Assembly (NCBI GenBank): GCA_028678905.1
Contig: JAJRCO010000280.1
Coordinates: 1-5,137 of the forward strand
Direction of reading: 5' to 3'
Length of the DNA: 5,137 bases
Origin: Methanomicrobiales archaeon
GTDB taxonomy: Archaea; Halobacteriota; Methanomicrobia; Methanomicrobiales; JACTUA01
Positions 1 to 5,137 of this stretch are shown here, piece by piece; within the stretch, counting starts at the first letter, position 1, and the number at the start of each line of letters is the position of its first letter. A program made the position numbers and the translations under genes. A model generated the notes under the pieces. It was not told where the DNA came from, made no database searches, and saw only the letters and a list, made by a program, of their open reading frames with translations.

Positions 1-491
1 CGAAGCTGATCATCGATGATAATGCTCTCACCCGGCAGGGTATCTCCCAGAACCGGGACCTGACTCCCCGGGAGCGGGAAGCGGAGCGGCACGGGTTCTC
101 TTACGTGGAACTGGAGGGCTCTATCGGGGTAATCGGGAACGGTGCCGGACTCACCATGGCCACCCTCGACCTGATCGCTACCTACGGAGGGAAAGCGGCG
201 AACTTTCTCGACGTCGGAGGGGGGGCCGACCAGGAGCGTGTCACCGAAGCGGTGCGCCTGGTGGCCGGAATGCCCTCGGTCCAGGTGATTCTGGTGAACC
301 TGCTGGGCGGGATCACGCGGTGCGATGATGTGGCCCGGGGGATCATTACGGCGGGAGTTCCCCAGACCATCGTGGTACGCATGGCCGGAACCAATGAGGA
401 AGAGGGAAAACGCATCCTCCGTGAACACGGATACGAGATGTACGACACCATGGATCAGGCGGTAAAAGCGGCGGTGGAGGTGGCGGTATGA
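1..491 (+). CDS. sucC: Succinyl-CoA synthetase (ADP/GDP-forming) beta subunit, C-terminal part (5' end outside window)
   Basis: This is the C-terminal 162 residues of the beta subunit of succinate-CoA ligase, which with SucD interconverts succinate, CoA and NTP with succinyl-CoA, NDP and phosphate in the cytoplasm. The open frame runs from base 3 to the TGA at 489-491 with no start near the left edge, so the N-terminal ATP-grasp domain lies outside the window and nucleotide preference cannot be judged. Counting from the first visible codon, it opens with KLIIDDNAL, the junction into the CoA-ligase domain. It continues with the glycine loop GNGAGLTMATLD (residues 45-56), NFLDVGGGA (67-75) and VNLLGGITRCDDVA (98-111), all typical of SucC. 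The usual NIFGGI reads NLLGGI here. A GTG at 105 is internal and not the start. The stop overlaps the sucD start by 4 bases, so the two subunits are translationally coupled. Confidence 0.95.
   Translation, partial: KLIIDDNALTRQGISQNRDLTPREREAERHGFSYVELEGSIGVIGNGAGLTMATLDLIATYGGKAANFLDVGGGADQERVTEAVRLVAGMPSVQVILVNLLGGITRCDDVARGIITAGVPQTIVVRMAGTNEEEGKRILREHGYEMYDTMDQAVKAAVEVAV
476..482 (+). promoter_or_regulatory. Ribosome binding site of sucD
   Basis: GGAGGTG lies inside the last codons of sucC and ends 5 bases before the sucD ATG. It matches the archaeal 16S anti-Shine-Dalgarno complement (GGAGGTGATC) perfectly over 7 bases and supports the start at 488. Confidence 0.75.
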
Positions 492-1351
492 TCTTCGGGG
501 ACCGCAGCACCGGCATCGTGGTGACCGGGGCGACCGGGAAGCAGGGCGCGTTCCACATCCCGCTGATGAACGCCTATGCCCGGCAGGTAGGCGGCCGCGG
601 AGTGGTCGCGGGAGTGACCCCGGGAAAACAAGGGCAGGAAGTGAACGGGGTCCCGGTCTACGACAGCATCAAGGACGCCCTGCGAGAACACGACATCGGA
701 GCGGGCATCATCTTTGTTCCGGCCGGGGCGGCAGGAGACTCTATTATGGAGGCAGCGGACAGCCGCATTCCCCTGATCGTAGCCATCACCGAGCACATTC
801 CCGTCCACGACACCCTGCGGGCTATCGCCTATGCCCGTATCCGGGGTTCCCGAGTAGTCGGGCCCAACTGCCCGGGGATCCTATCACCGGGTGAGATAAA
901 ACTCGGTATCATGCCGGTCCACCTCGCTTTGCGGGGAGAGGTGGGAGTGATTTCCCGCAGCGGAACCCTCACCTACGAGGTAGTGCACGAGCTTACCCGG
1001 GCAGGGATCGGGCAGTCCACCATCGTGGGTATTGGTGGAGATCCGGTGATCGGACAGACGTTTGTGGATGTGCTCGCCCAGTTTGAGGAGGATCCCCTCA
1101 CTCGGGCGGTGGTGGTGATCGGGGAGGTGGGTGGAAGCCTCGAGGAGGAGGGTGCGGCCTCCACGGAGCTGCCCCTGGTTGCCTACGTCGCGGGGAAGAC
1201 GGCCCCTCCCGAAAAGCGCATGGGCCATGCGGGAGCGATTGTAGAAGGTGGCAGCGGTGACGCCCGCAGCAAGATCGAGAACCTCCAGGCGATGGGTATC
1301 GCGGTCGCCTCCCGGCCCGGAGAGATTCCGGAGCTGATCCAGGGCTTATGA
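488..1351 (+). CDS. sucD: Succinyl-CoA synthetase alpha subunit
   Basis: Complete 287-residue alpha subunit, the usual length for the family (about 285-300). It carries the CoA-binding Rossmann domain and the active-site histidine that is phosphorylated during catalysis. Visible landmarks are VTGATGKQGAFH (12-23) in the CoA-binding fold, PGKQGQ (45-50), GPNCPGI (125-131), the SRSGTLTYE segment (156-164) and IGGDP (182-186). The phosphohistidine motif is GHAGAI at 246-251, with His247 the expected catalytic residue. The start is an ATG in a 4-base ATGA overlap with sucC, preceded by a strong ribosome binding site. The stop makes another ATGA overlap with dacZ. In methanogens of this group the enzyme is expected to work in the synthetic direction, making succinyl-CoA for reductive carboxylation to 2-oxoglutarate. 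That role comes from family knowledge and is not shown by this window, since no oxoglutarate oxidoreductase gene is visible. Confidence 0.97.
   Translation: MIFGDRSTGIVVTGATGKQGAFHIPLMNAYARQVGGRGVVAGVTPGKQGQEVNGVPVYDSIKDALREHDIGAGIIFVPAGAAGDSIMEAADSRIPLIVAITEHIPVHDTLRAIAYARIRGSRVVGPNCPGILSPGEIKLGIMPVHLALRGEVGVISRSGTLTYEVVHELTRAGIGQSTIVGIGGDPVIGQTFVDVLAQFEEDPLTRAVVVIGEVGGSLEEEGAASTELPLVAYVAGKTAPPEKRMGHAGAIVEGGSGDARSKIENLQAMGIAVASRPGEIPELIQGL
1330..1339 (+). promoter_or_regulatory. Possible ribosome binding site of dacZ
   Basis: GGAGCTGATC near the end of sucD matches GGAGGTGATC with one mismatch, but its distance to the ATG at 1348 (8 bases from its 3' end) is longer than ideal. A shorter AGGG at 1341-1344 is closer. 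Stop-start overlap coupling probably contributes to dacZ translation whichever of these acts. Confidence 0.4.
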
Positions 1352-2145
1352 TGAACGAGGAACTCATGGTCGCTACCGCGGTGGATCTGGCCCGCCAGCT
1401 GGGGGCGCGGGCGGTGGTCTCCTTCACCAAGCCGATCGAGTCCACACCTCCGATCCCCATCATCTGGGTGCAGGACCTCCAGCTGGAGATCCTGAAAGAC
1501 CTGACCATGCACGATATCCTGGAGGTATGCGAGCAACACATGCTGGATGCGGCGATCCAGCTCTATCTTTCCCGCCGTCTGGAAGAAGGGGTGGTGGTGG
1601 GAGTGTTCCCCTACGCGATCCTGATCTACGACATGGCGGAGGGAAAGAATTTCATCAACGCCCGTGACTTCGAGGATATCGTCCCCCGCGACGTGATGTA
1701 TGCCACCCTCCGCCTGGCCCAGGAGATCGCCATCGAAGGACGGGAAGGACGGAGCATCGGCACCGCGTTTATCATCGGGGATAAAGAGGCGATCTTTTCC
1801 CGTTCCCGCCAGTCGGTACTGAATCCATTTGAAAACCAACCTTCCATCGTCTGCGACCTCCGCAACCGGGAAAACTGGGAGAGCGTTAAGGAGTTCGCCC
1901 AGCTGGATGGGGTCTTTGTAATCAGCCGGGAAGGCTATGTGCTGGCCGCCGGCCGCTATCTCGATTTAAAGACTCAGCTGGCCGCGCTCCCGGCGGGCCT
2001 AGGTGGGAGGCACCGGGCCATCGCGTCCATTACCACCGAAATTCCCGCGGTGGGCATCACCGTCTCCGAGAGCGGGGGAGTGGTGCGGGTATTCCGGGAC
2101 GGGATGTGCCGGCTCTCTATACGATCAGACGTGCGGGTACGGTAG
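1348..2145 (+). CDS. dacZ: Archaeal diadenylate cyclase DacZ (c-di-AMP synthase)
   Basis: 265-residue cytoplasmic protein that should condense two ATP into cyclic di-AMP. The C-terminal half is a DAC (DisA_N-type) domain: GTAFIIGD (138-145), the catalytic-aspartate motif LDGVFVIS (186-193; Asp187), then GLGGRHRAIASIT (217-229) holding the RHR signature at 221-223. The second catalytic motif is therefore intact, while the first reads DGV rather than the classical DGA. The N-terminal region (about 4-60), with ATAVDLARQLGARAVVSFT and later PIPIIW, resembles the opening of the pyruvate kinase C-terminal alpha/beta domain, an architecture I recall being described for archaeal DacZ. No membrane segment or signal peptide is seen. 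Two ATGs in tandem (1348, 1351) are both possible starts; the first gives the 4-base overlap with sucD. The gene is the last of the sucCD operon and is followed by T-rich intergenic DNA. c-di-AMP cyclase identity is firm; link to SucCD function is inference. Confidence 0.92.
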   Translation: MMNEELMVATAVDLARQLGARAVVSFTKPIESTPPIPIIWVQDLQLEILKDLTMHDILEVCEQHMLDAAIQLYLSRRLEEGVVVGVFPYAILIYDMAEGKNFINARDFEDIVPRDVMYATLRLAQEIAIEGREGRSIGTAFIIGDKEAIFSRSRQSVLNPFENQPSIVCDLRNRENWESVKEFAQLDGVFVISREGYVLAAGRYLDLKTQLAALPAGLGGRHRAIASITTEIPAVGITVSESGGVVRVFRDGMCRLSIRSDVRVR

Positions 2146-2170
2146 AGAAAGCCGACCGTAGAATTGTTTC

Positions 2171-2226
2171 CCAAAACCGGTTACCCATTTTGGTGTTTTC
2201 GGAGAAGGACCGGTAGTCTTTCTTTT
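2171..2226 (+). terminator. Candidate terminator of the sucCD-dacZ operon
   Basis: Starting 26 bases after the dacZ stop there is a short inverted repeat, CCAAAA (2171-2176) and TTTTGG (2188-2193), enclosing 11 bases. T-rich tracts follow: TGTTTTC (2194-2200) and CTTTCTTTTC (2218-2227). Archaeal RNA polymerase terminates mainly at U-rich stretches, so the T tracts are the stronger part of the argument. The stem is weak by itself. Confidence 0.4.
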
Positions 2227-2248
2227 CCAAAACATTCGCTTTGCCCAA

Positions 2249-2282
2249 CAGTATACAGGATTCTTGATCAGACTGAATACTG
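2249..2282 (-). terminator. Inverted repeat just past the cfbB stop, possible terminator or 3' UTR hairpin
   Basis: CAGTATACAG (2249-2258) and CTGAATACTG (2273-2282) pair in 9 of 10 positions, with one A-A mismatch and a 14-base loop. The repeat begins 9 bases after the cfbB stop on the minus strand, followed on that strand by an AATGTTTTGG stretch (2227-2236). It sits between convergent genes, so it could end or stabilise the cfbB message. No long T tract follows immediately, so classical hairpin termination is unproven. Confidence 0.4.
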
Positions 2283-2291
2283 CCCTACCAG

Positions 2292-3617
2292 CTATCTCTT
2301 CTTTCCCCGTCTCCCTGCGGAGAGCAGGGCATCGGCAAATGCATCAGTGAAATAGGCGTGGCTGTAGGTCCCGACCACGTTCTGATCCATCAAGCCTTCC
2401 TTTCCGTCCCGGATCCCCTTTCCCCTCGACAACTGGACCGCAAACCGGGCGTCCGTATCGCAGGTGAGTGCAGAATAATGGAACTCATGCCCCCGATAGG
2501 CAAGCGTGGGGGGCAGCAGGGGGGAAGCGCCGGTGGCGGAGGCTTCCACATATCCAAGGGCCCGGAAACGGGAATGCATCGTGGCGTCCGCCGGCAGTAT
2601 ATCCGCCATCCGGTGCTCCCCGGAATCGGTCGTGATGGTACGGCAGAGGTAGGTCAACCCCCCACACTCGGCAAGAATGGGCATCCCATCGTCTGCCGCC
2701 CTGCGAATGTCGGTGGTGCAGGAGGAGGAGGAGAGCACTTCGGCGTGCAGTTCCGGGTACCCTCCACCCAGATAGAGGAGATCTACTTCCGGCAGGCGGT
2801 CGGAGAGTGGGGAGAAGTACACGAGCGATCCTCCTCTCCGCACCAGCCGGTCCAGGTTCTCCTGATAGTAGAAGCAGAACGCCGCGTCCCGGGCCACCCC
2901 CACCCGTACCGTTTCTTGCGGAGGGACTTCAGCCGAGGATGAAAAAAGATTCGAACGGGGACAGATCGCATCACGAAGAAGGGCGTCCAGGGCACACTGT
3001 TCCTCCATAACCGGTCCCCATGTCTGCATGGTCTCATCTTCTCTCGCCATCAAAAGGCCCAGATGGCGACTGCGGACCCCCCGTGCGGGATCGGTGCAGA
3101 TCCATCCGTAGGCGGGTACAGTCAGAGAGTGTTCAATCAGGGTCCGGTGCGAGCCACTTCCTACCCGGTTGAAGATCACCCCTCCCACCCTTACGGCGGG
3201 ATCGTAGGTGCGGAATCCCTGGATGACGGCGTGGGCGCTCCGGGACATGCCGCCTACATCCACCACCAGGATCACCGGCAGAGAGAGTATCCGGGCCACA
3301 TGAGCCGTACTCCCGGTAGTGGTCCCTCCCAGCCCGTCAAACATTCCCATCACCCCTTCAATCACCACCACATCGGCTCCTTCCGATGCATTGGAGACAA
3401 CCCGGACCACCTCCTCCTCTCCCATCATAAACGGGTCCAGGTTGCGGGAAGGTCGTCCACAGATGGCGGAATGATGACTGGGATCGATGAAGTCAGGCCC
3501 GACCTTGAAGGGCTGGACCCGCAGGCCTCTGGCAGTGAGAGCGGCCATGATGCCGCATGCGACCGTGGTCTTGCCACAGCCCGAATGCGTGCCGGCGATG
3601 AGAAGGGCGGGGGTCAT
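2292..3617 (-). CDS. cfbB: Cobyrinate / Ni-sirohydrochlorin a,c-diamide synthase (glutamine-dependent)
   Basis: 441-residue two-domain amidotransferase that converts the a and c acetate side chains of a tetrapyrrole to amides using glutamine and ATP. In methanogens CfbB acts on Ni-sirohydrochlorin for coenzyme F430; the homologous CobB/CbiA acts on cobyrinic acid for cobamides. Sequence alone does not separate the two, and one enzyme may serve both. The N-terminal synthetase domain has the P-loop GTHSGCGKTT (9-18; Lys16), VGPDFIDPSHH (39-49), NLDPF (59-63) and EGVMGMFDG (87-95). The C-terminal glutamine amidotransferase domain has LGGGYPE (283-289), the nucleophile in AECGGL (316-321; Cys318), RGHEFHYS (375-382) and GTYSHAYF (416-423; His420 the likely catalytic histidine). 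The length is normal and all key residues are present. The start at 3617 is fixed because the P-loop follows 8 residues later, yet no clear ribosome binding site precedes it, so the transcript may be leaderless or weakly initiated. It is divergent from metK and convergent with dacZ. Confidence 0.93.
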   Translation of the reverse strand: MTPALLIAGTHSGCGKTTVACGIMAALTARGLRVQPFKVGPDFIDPSHHSAICGRPSRNLDPFMMGEEEVVRVVSNASEGADVVVIEGVMGMFDGLGGTTTGSTAHVARILSLPVILVVDVGGMSRSAHAVIQGFRTYDPAVRVGGVIFNRVGSGSHRTLIEHSLTVPAYGWICTDPARGVRSRHLGLLMAREDETMQTWGPVMEEQCALDALLRDAICPRSNLFSSSAEVPPQETVRVGVARDAAFCFYYQENLDRLVRRGGSLVYFSPLSDRLPEVDLLYLGGGYPELHAEVLSSSSCTTDIRRAADDGMPILAECGGLTYLCRTITTDSGEHRMADILPADATMHSRFRALGYVEASATGASPLLPPTLAYRGHEFHYSALTCDTDARFAVQLSRGKGIRDGKEGLMDQNVVGTYSHAYFTDAFADALLSAGRRGKKR

Positions 3618-3748
3618 TGCCAGAGAAGATTGGGCCGGAGCGGGAATGAATGTTTGGACCCTCTGATAGAGATTAACAAAAGAATAGGGAAACCGTTAAA
3701 TTTTGCCCTCTCCTTGTAATTCTAGCAACGAATACCAGATGGTCGACC
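3618..3748. promoter_or_regulatory. Divergent intergenic region with promoters for cfbB and metK
   Basis: These 131 bases separate the divergent cfbB and metK starts. The central part (about 3655-3725) is AT-rich against a GC-rich background, as expected for archaeal TATA elements. The plus-strand candidate is listed separately. On the minus strand a possible TATA-like segment is TTGTTAATC (complement of 3672-3680), which would put a start roughly 30-35 bases ahead of cfbB. Also present are a small inverted repeat CTCT-GAT-AGAG (3661-3671) and two copies of CCCTCT (3659-3664 and 3706-3711). No tRNA or small gene is seen. Confidence 0.5.
3692..3704 (+). promoter_or_regulatory. Candidate BRE/TATA box of metK
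   Basis: TTAAATTTT (3696-3704), preceded by the short ACCG at 3692-3695, is the best TATA-like stretch ahead of metK. With the usual 24-26 base spacing, transcription would begin near 3725, giving a leader of about 25 bases. The central AAATTT is symmetric, so the same element might be read in the other direction for cfbB. Found by eye only. Confidence 0.35.
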
Positions 3749-4966
3749 ATGAGCACGAATATGAAGCGGAATATCAGCGTGGAAACGATCAGCCAGACCC
3801 CCATCGAAGTACGCAAGATCGAACTCGTGGAGAGGAAAGGGATCGGACATCCGGACAGCCTCGCCGATGGCATCGCTGAGGCGGTCAGCCGGGCGCTCTC
3901 GCGGGAGTATTCCCGTTACTGTGGAGGTGTCCTGCATCACAACACCGACCAGGGGGAGGTGGTGGGGGGAGAGACCATTCCCTCCTTCAAAGGAGGAAAG
4001 GTGATCAAACCTATCTACGTGCTGGTGGTGGGCAGAGCGACCAAGCATTTCAATGGAATCGATATCCCCACCGATACGATCGCTCTCCAGGCCGCACGGG
4101 AATATCTCCGGGATACCCTGCCCCATCTGGATCTGGAGGCCCATGTGGTGGTGGACGTGCGGATGGGAGTCGGTTCCACCGATCTCCGCGAAGTCTTCGG
4201 CTCCTGCGGAGGACGCGATATACCACGGTCCAACGATACCTCGTTCGGAGTAGGCCACGCCCCCTTTTCCGAGACCGAAACCATCGTGAAAAGCATCAGC
4301 GACTACCTGGACACTTCGCTGAGACGGGAATACCCGGTATTTGGGCCAGATGTGAAGATCATGGGGCTGCGGAACCATGACACCATCACCCTGACCATCG
4401 CCTGTGCGATGATCGACCGCTACTGTGACGGTATCCGCGAGTATATCGATCTCAAGGCACTGCTGGCAGAGGAGGCGCTGCAGGTGGCCAGGAAGCACAC
4501 CGATCGCAAGGTGAAGGTCTTTGTCAACACCGCGGACAACGTGGACAAAGGATCGGTATACATCACCGTGACCGGATCCTCCGCTGAAATGGGCGATGAC
4601 GGATCGGTGGGCAGGGGCAACCGCTGCAACGGGCTGATTACACCCAATCGTCCCATGAGCATGGAGGCGACCAGTGGGAAAAACCCCATCAATCATATCG
4701 GAAAGATTTATAATCTCCTGGCCACCGAGGTCGCCCGGGAGTGCGTGGAGAAAGTCGACGGGATCGAGGAGATCTATCTCCGTTTCCTCTCCCAGATCGG
4801 AAAACCGATCGACTATCCCCTGGTGGCCAGCGCCCAGGTGCTCCCCAAGCCCGGCACACGGGTGGACCTCATCAATGGAGAAGTGGAGGGGATCATCGAA
4901 GCATCGCTGGAAAACATCACCTCCATCACGAAAAAGGTCATCAATGGCGAACTCAAAACGTTCTGA
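3749..4966 (+). CDS. metK: S-adenosylmethionine synthetase, archaeal type
   Basis: 405-residue archaeal methionine adenosyltransferase (the AdoMet_Synthase family distinct from bacterial MetK), making S-adenosylmethionine from methionine and ATP in the cytoplasm. Recognisable blocks are ERKGIGHPDSLADGIAE (28-44), HHNTDQ (63-68), the VDVRMGVGSTDL segment (135-146), GLRNHDTITLT (206-216) and a long, highly conserved stretch at 282-322 that includes GRGNRCNGLITPNRP and SGKNPINHIGKIYN. Length is standard for the family (about 400). The start is uncertain: ATG at 3749 has only a weak GGT upstream, while an in-frame ATG at 3761 gives a protein beginning MKRNISVE, closer to the usual archaeal N-terminus, also with a weak site. 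The product is used by all SAM enzymes, including the methylations that lead to sirohydrochlorin, the precursor amidated by the divergent cfbB product. The last 23 bases overlap hisG. Confidence 0.95.
   Translation: MSTNMKRNISVETISQTPIEVRKIELVERKGIGHPDSLADGIAEAVSRALSREYSRYCGGVLHHNTDQGEVVGGETIPSFKGGKVIKPIYVLVVGRATKHFNGIDIPTDTIALQAAREYLRDTLPHLDLEAHVVVDVRMGVGSTDLREVFGSCGGRDIPRSNDTSFGVGHAPFSETETIVKSISDYLDTSLRREYPVFGPDVKIMGLRNHDTITLTIACAMIDRYCDGIREYIDLKALLAEEALQVARKHTDRKVKVFVNTADNVDKGSVYITVTGSSAEMGDDGSVGRGNRCNGLITPNRPMSMEATSGKNPINHIGKIYNLLATEVARECVEKVDGIEEIYLRFLSQIGKPIDYPLVASAQVLPKPGTRVDLINGEVEGIIEASLENITSITKKVINGELKTF
4935..4938 (+). promoter_or_regulatory. Ribosome binding site of hisG
   Basis: AGGT inside the metK 3' end, in the context AAAAAGGTC, ends 5 bases before the ATG at 4944. 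It supports that ATG, which is the only start in this frame that precedes the conserved HisG N-terminus. Confidence 0.5.
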
Positions 4967-5137
4967 CGTCGTACGTCTGGCCATTCCCAACAAGGGAAGG
5001 ATTGCCTCACCGGTGCGGGAGATCGTGGAGAAGGGGGGACTCCATATCCAGGACGGTGACGAGCGCCGCCTGATGTCCAAGACCCTCGATCCCCAGGTGG
5101 AGGTGCTCTTTGCCCGGGCCATCGACATCCCGGCCTA
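4944..5137 (+). CDS. hisG: ATP phosphoribosyltransferase, N-terminal part (3' end outside window)
   Basis: The first 64 residues of HisG, the enzyme that joins ATP and PRPP to make phosphoribosyl-ATP, the first and feedback-controlled step of histidine synthesis. The family opening RLAIPNKGRI is at residues 11-20, followed by a helix and GGLHI (31-35). Residues 54-63, VLFARAIDIP, match the conserved R-DIP segment that runs into the active site. The frame is open to the window edge. Whether it is the long form with a C-terminal histidine-binding regulatory domain or the short form needing HisZ cannot be seen. The start is an ATG that overlaps the metK end by 23 bases in another frame, which implies co-transcription. 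The stretch is not in the supplied reading-frame predictions because it is incomplete; I translated it directly. Confidence 0.9.
   Translation, partial: MANSKRSDVVRLAIPNKGRIASPVREIVEKGGLHIQDGDERRLMSKTLDPQVEVLFARAIDIPA

Noticed and set aside
471..487. GGTGG-type short repeats (gcggtggaggtggcggt) at the sucC end
   Set aside because: Explained by Val/Ala/Glu codons at the SucC C-terminus plus the sucD ribosome binding site; not an independent repeat.
1183..1839. 218-residue minus-strand open frame across the sucD-dacZ junction
   Set aside because: Spans the junction of two well-supported plus-strand genes and has no recognisable motif.
2164..2355. 63-residue plus-strand open frame in the dacZ-cfbB intergenic region
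   Set aside because: It has a non-ATG start, no ribosome binding site, and an aromatic/Arg/Ser-rich composition; it also runs into the cfbB 3' end. More likely untranslated terminator DNA.
2358..2942. 194-residue plus-strand open frame over the 3' half of cfbB
   Set aside because: Antisense to the conserved amidotransferase domain; low-complexity Gly/Arg/Pro composition.
3063..3719. 218-residue plus-strand open frame over the 5' half of cfbB
   Set aside because: Antisense shadow of the P-loop domain coding region; the composition (many His, Gly, Pro) is not protein-like and there is no ribosome binding site.
3618..3748. Possible SAM or cobalamin riboswitch ahead of metK or cfbB
   Set aside because: No recognisable riboswitch core or long paired leader is visible; inferred leaders are about 25-60 bases, too short for known classes of this kind.
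3722..5128. 468-residue open frame on the minus strand opposite metK and hisG
   Set aside because: It is antisense to a clearly conserved metK. Its His-, Asp- and Gly-rich composition is typical of a shadow frame in GC-rich coding DNA, and it resembles no family I know.

Overview
The window looks like chromosome of a methanogenic archaeon, most likely order Methanomicrobiales. The evidence is an archaeal-type S-adenosylmethionine synthetase, an archaeal DacZ-type diadenylate cyclase, a CobB/CfbB-type a,c-diamide synthase (coenzyme F430 or cobamide pathway), GGAGGTGATC-like ribosome binding sites, and a high G+C content. A Methanoculleus- or Methanofollis-like genus would fit the G+C content, but that is inference. 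All the genes are core metabolism. I see no mobile element, CRISPR array, tRNA or rRNA.

Layout. (1) Bases 1-2145, plus strand: a tight operon of the 3' end of sucC, complete sucD, then dacZ. Both junctions are 4-base ATGA overlaps. The operon probably starts left of the window. (2) 2146-2291: a short intergenic stretch between convergent genes, with T-rich tracts and an inverted repeat, probably terminating both transcripts. (3) 2292-3617, minus strand: cfbB/cobB. (4) 3618-3748: a divergent intergenic region that must carry the promoters of cfbB (leftward) and metK (rightward). (5) 3749-5137, plus strand: metK, overlapped by 23 bases by the start of hisG, which runs off the right edge.

How the genes fit together. 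SucCD interconverts succinate and succinyl-CoA, which in Methanomicrobiales feeds the incomplete reductive TCA route to 2-oxoglutarate. The next gene makes the second messenger c-di-AMP, and its N-terminal part resembles the C-terminal (effector) domain of pyruvate kinase. This pairing of a signalling enzyme with a central-carbon operon is the most interesting thing in the window. On the right, metK makes the methyl donor SAM, which is needed upstream of the tetrapyrrole that CfbB amidates. hisG begins histidine synthesis.

I found no clearly novel multi-gene system. The findings are testable hypotheses about regulation and gene context.
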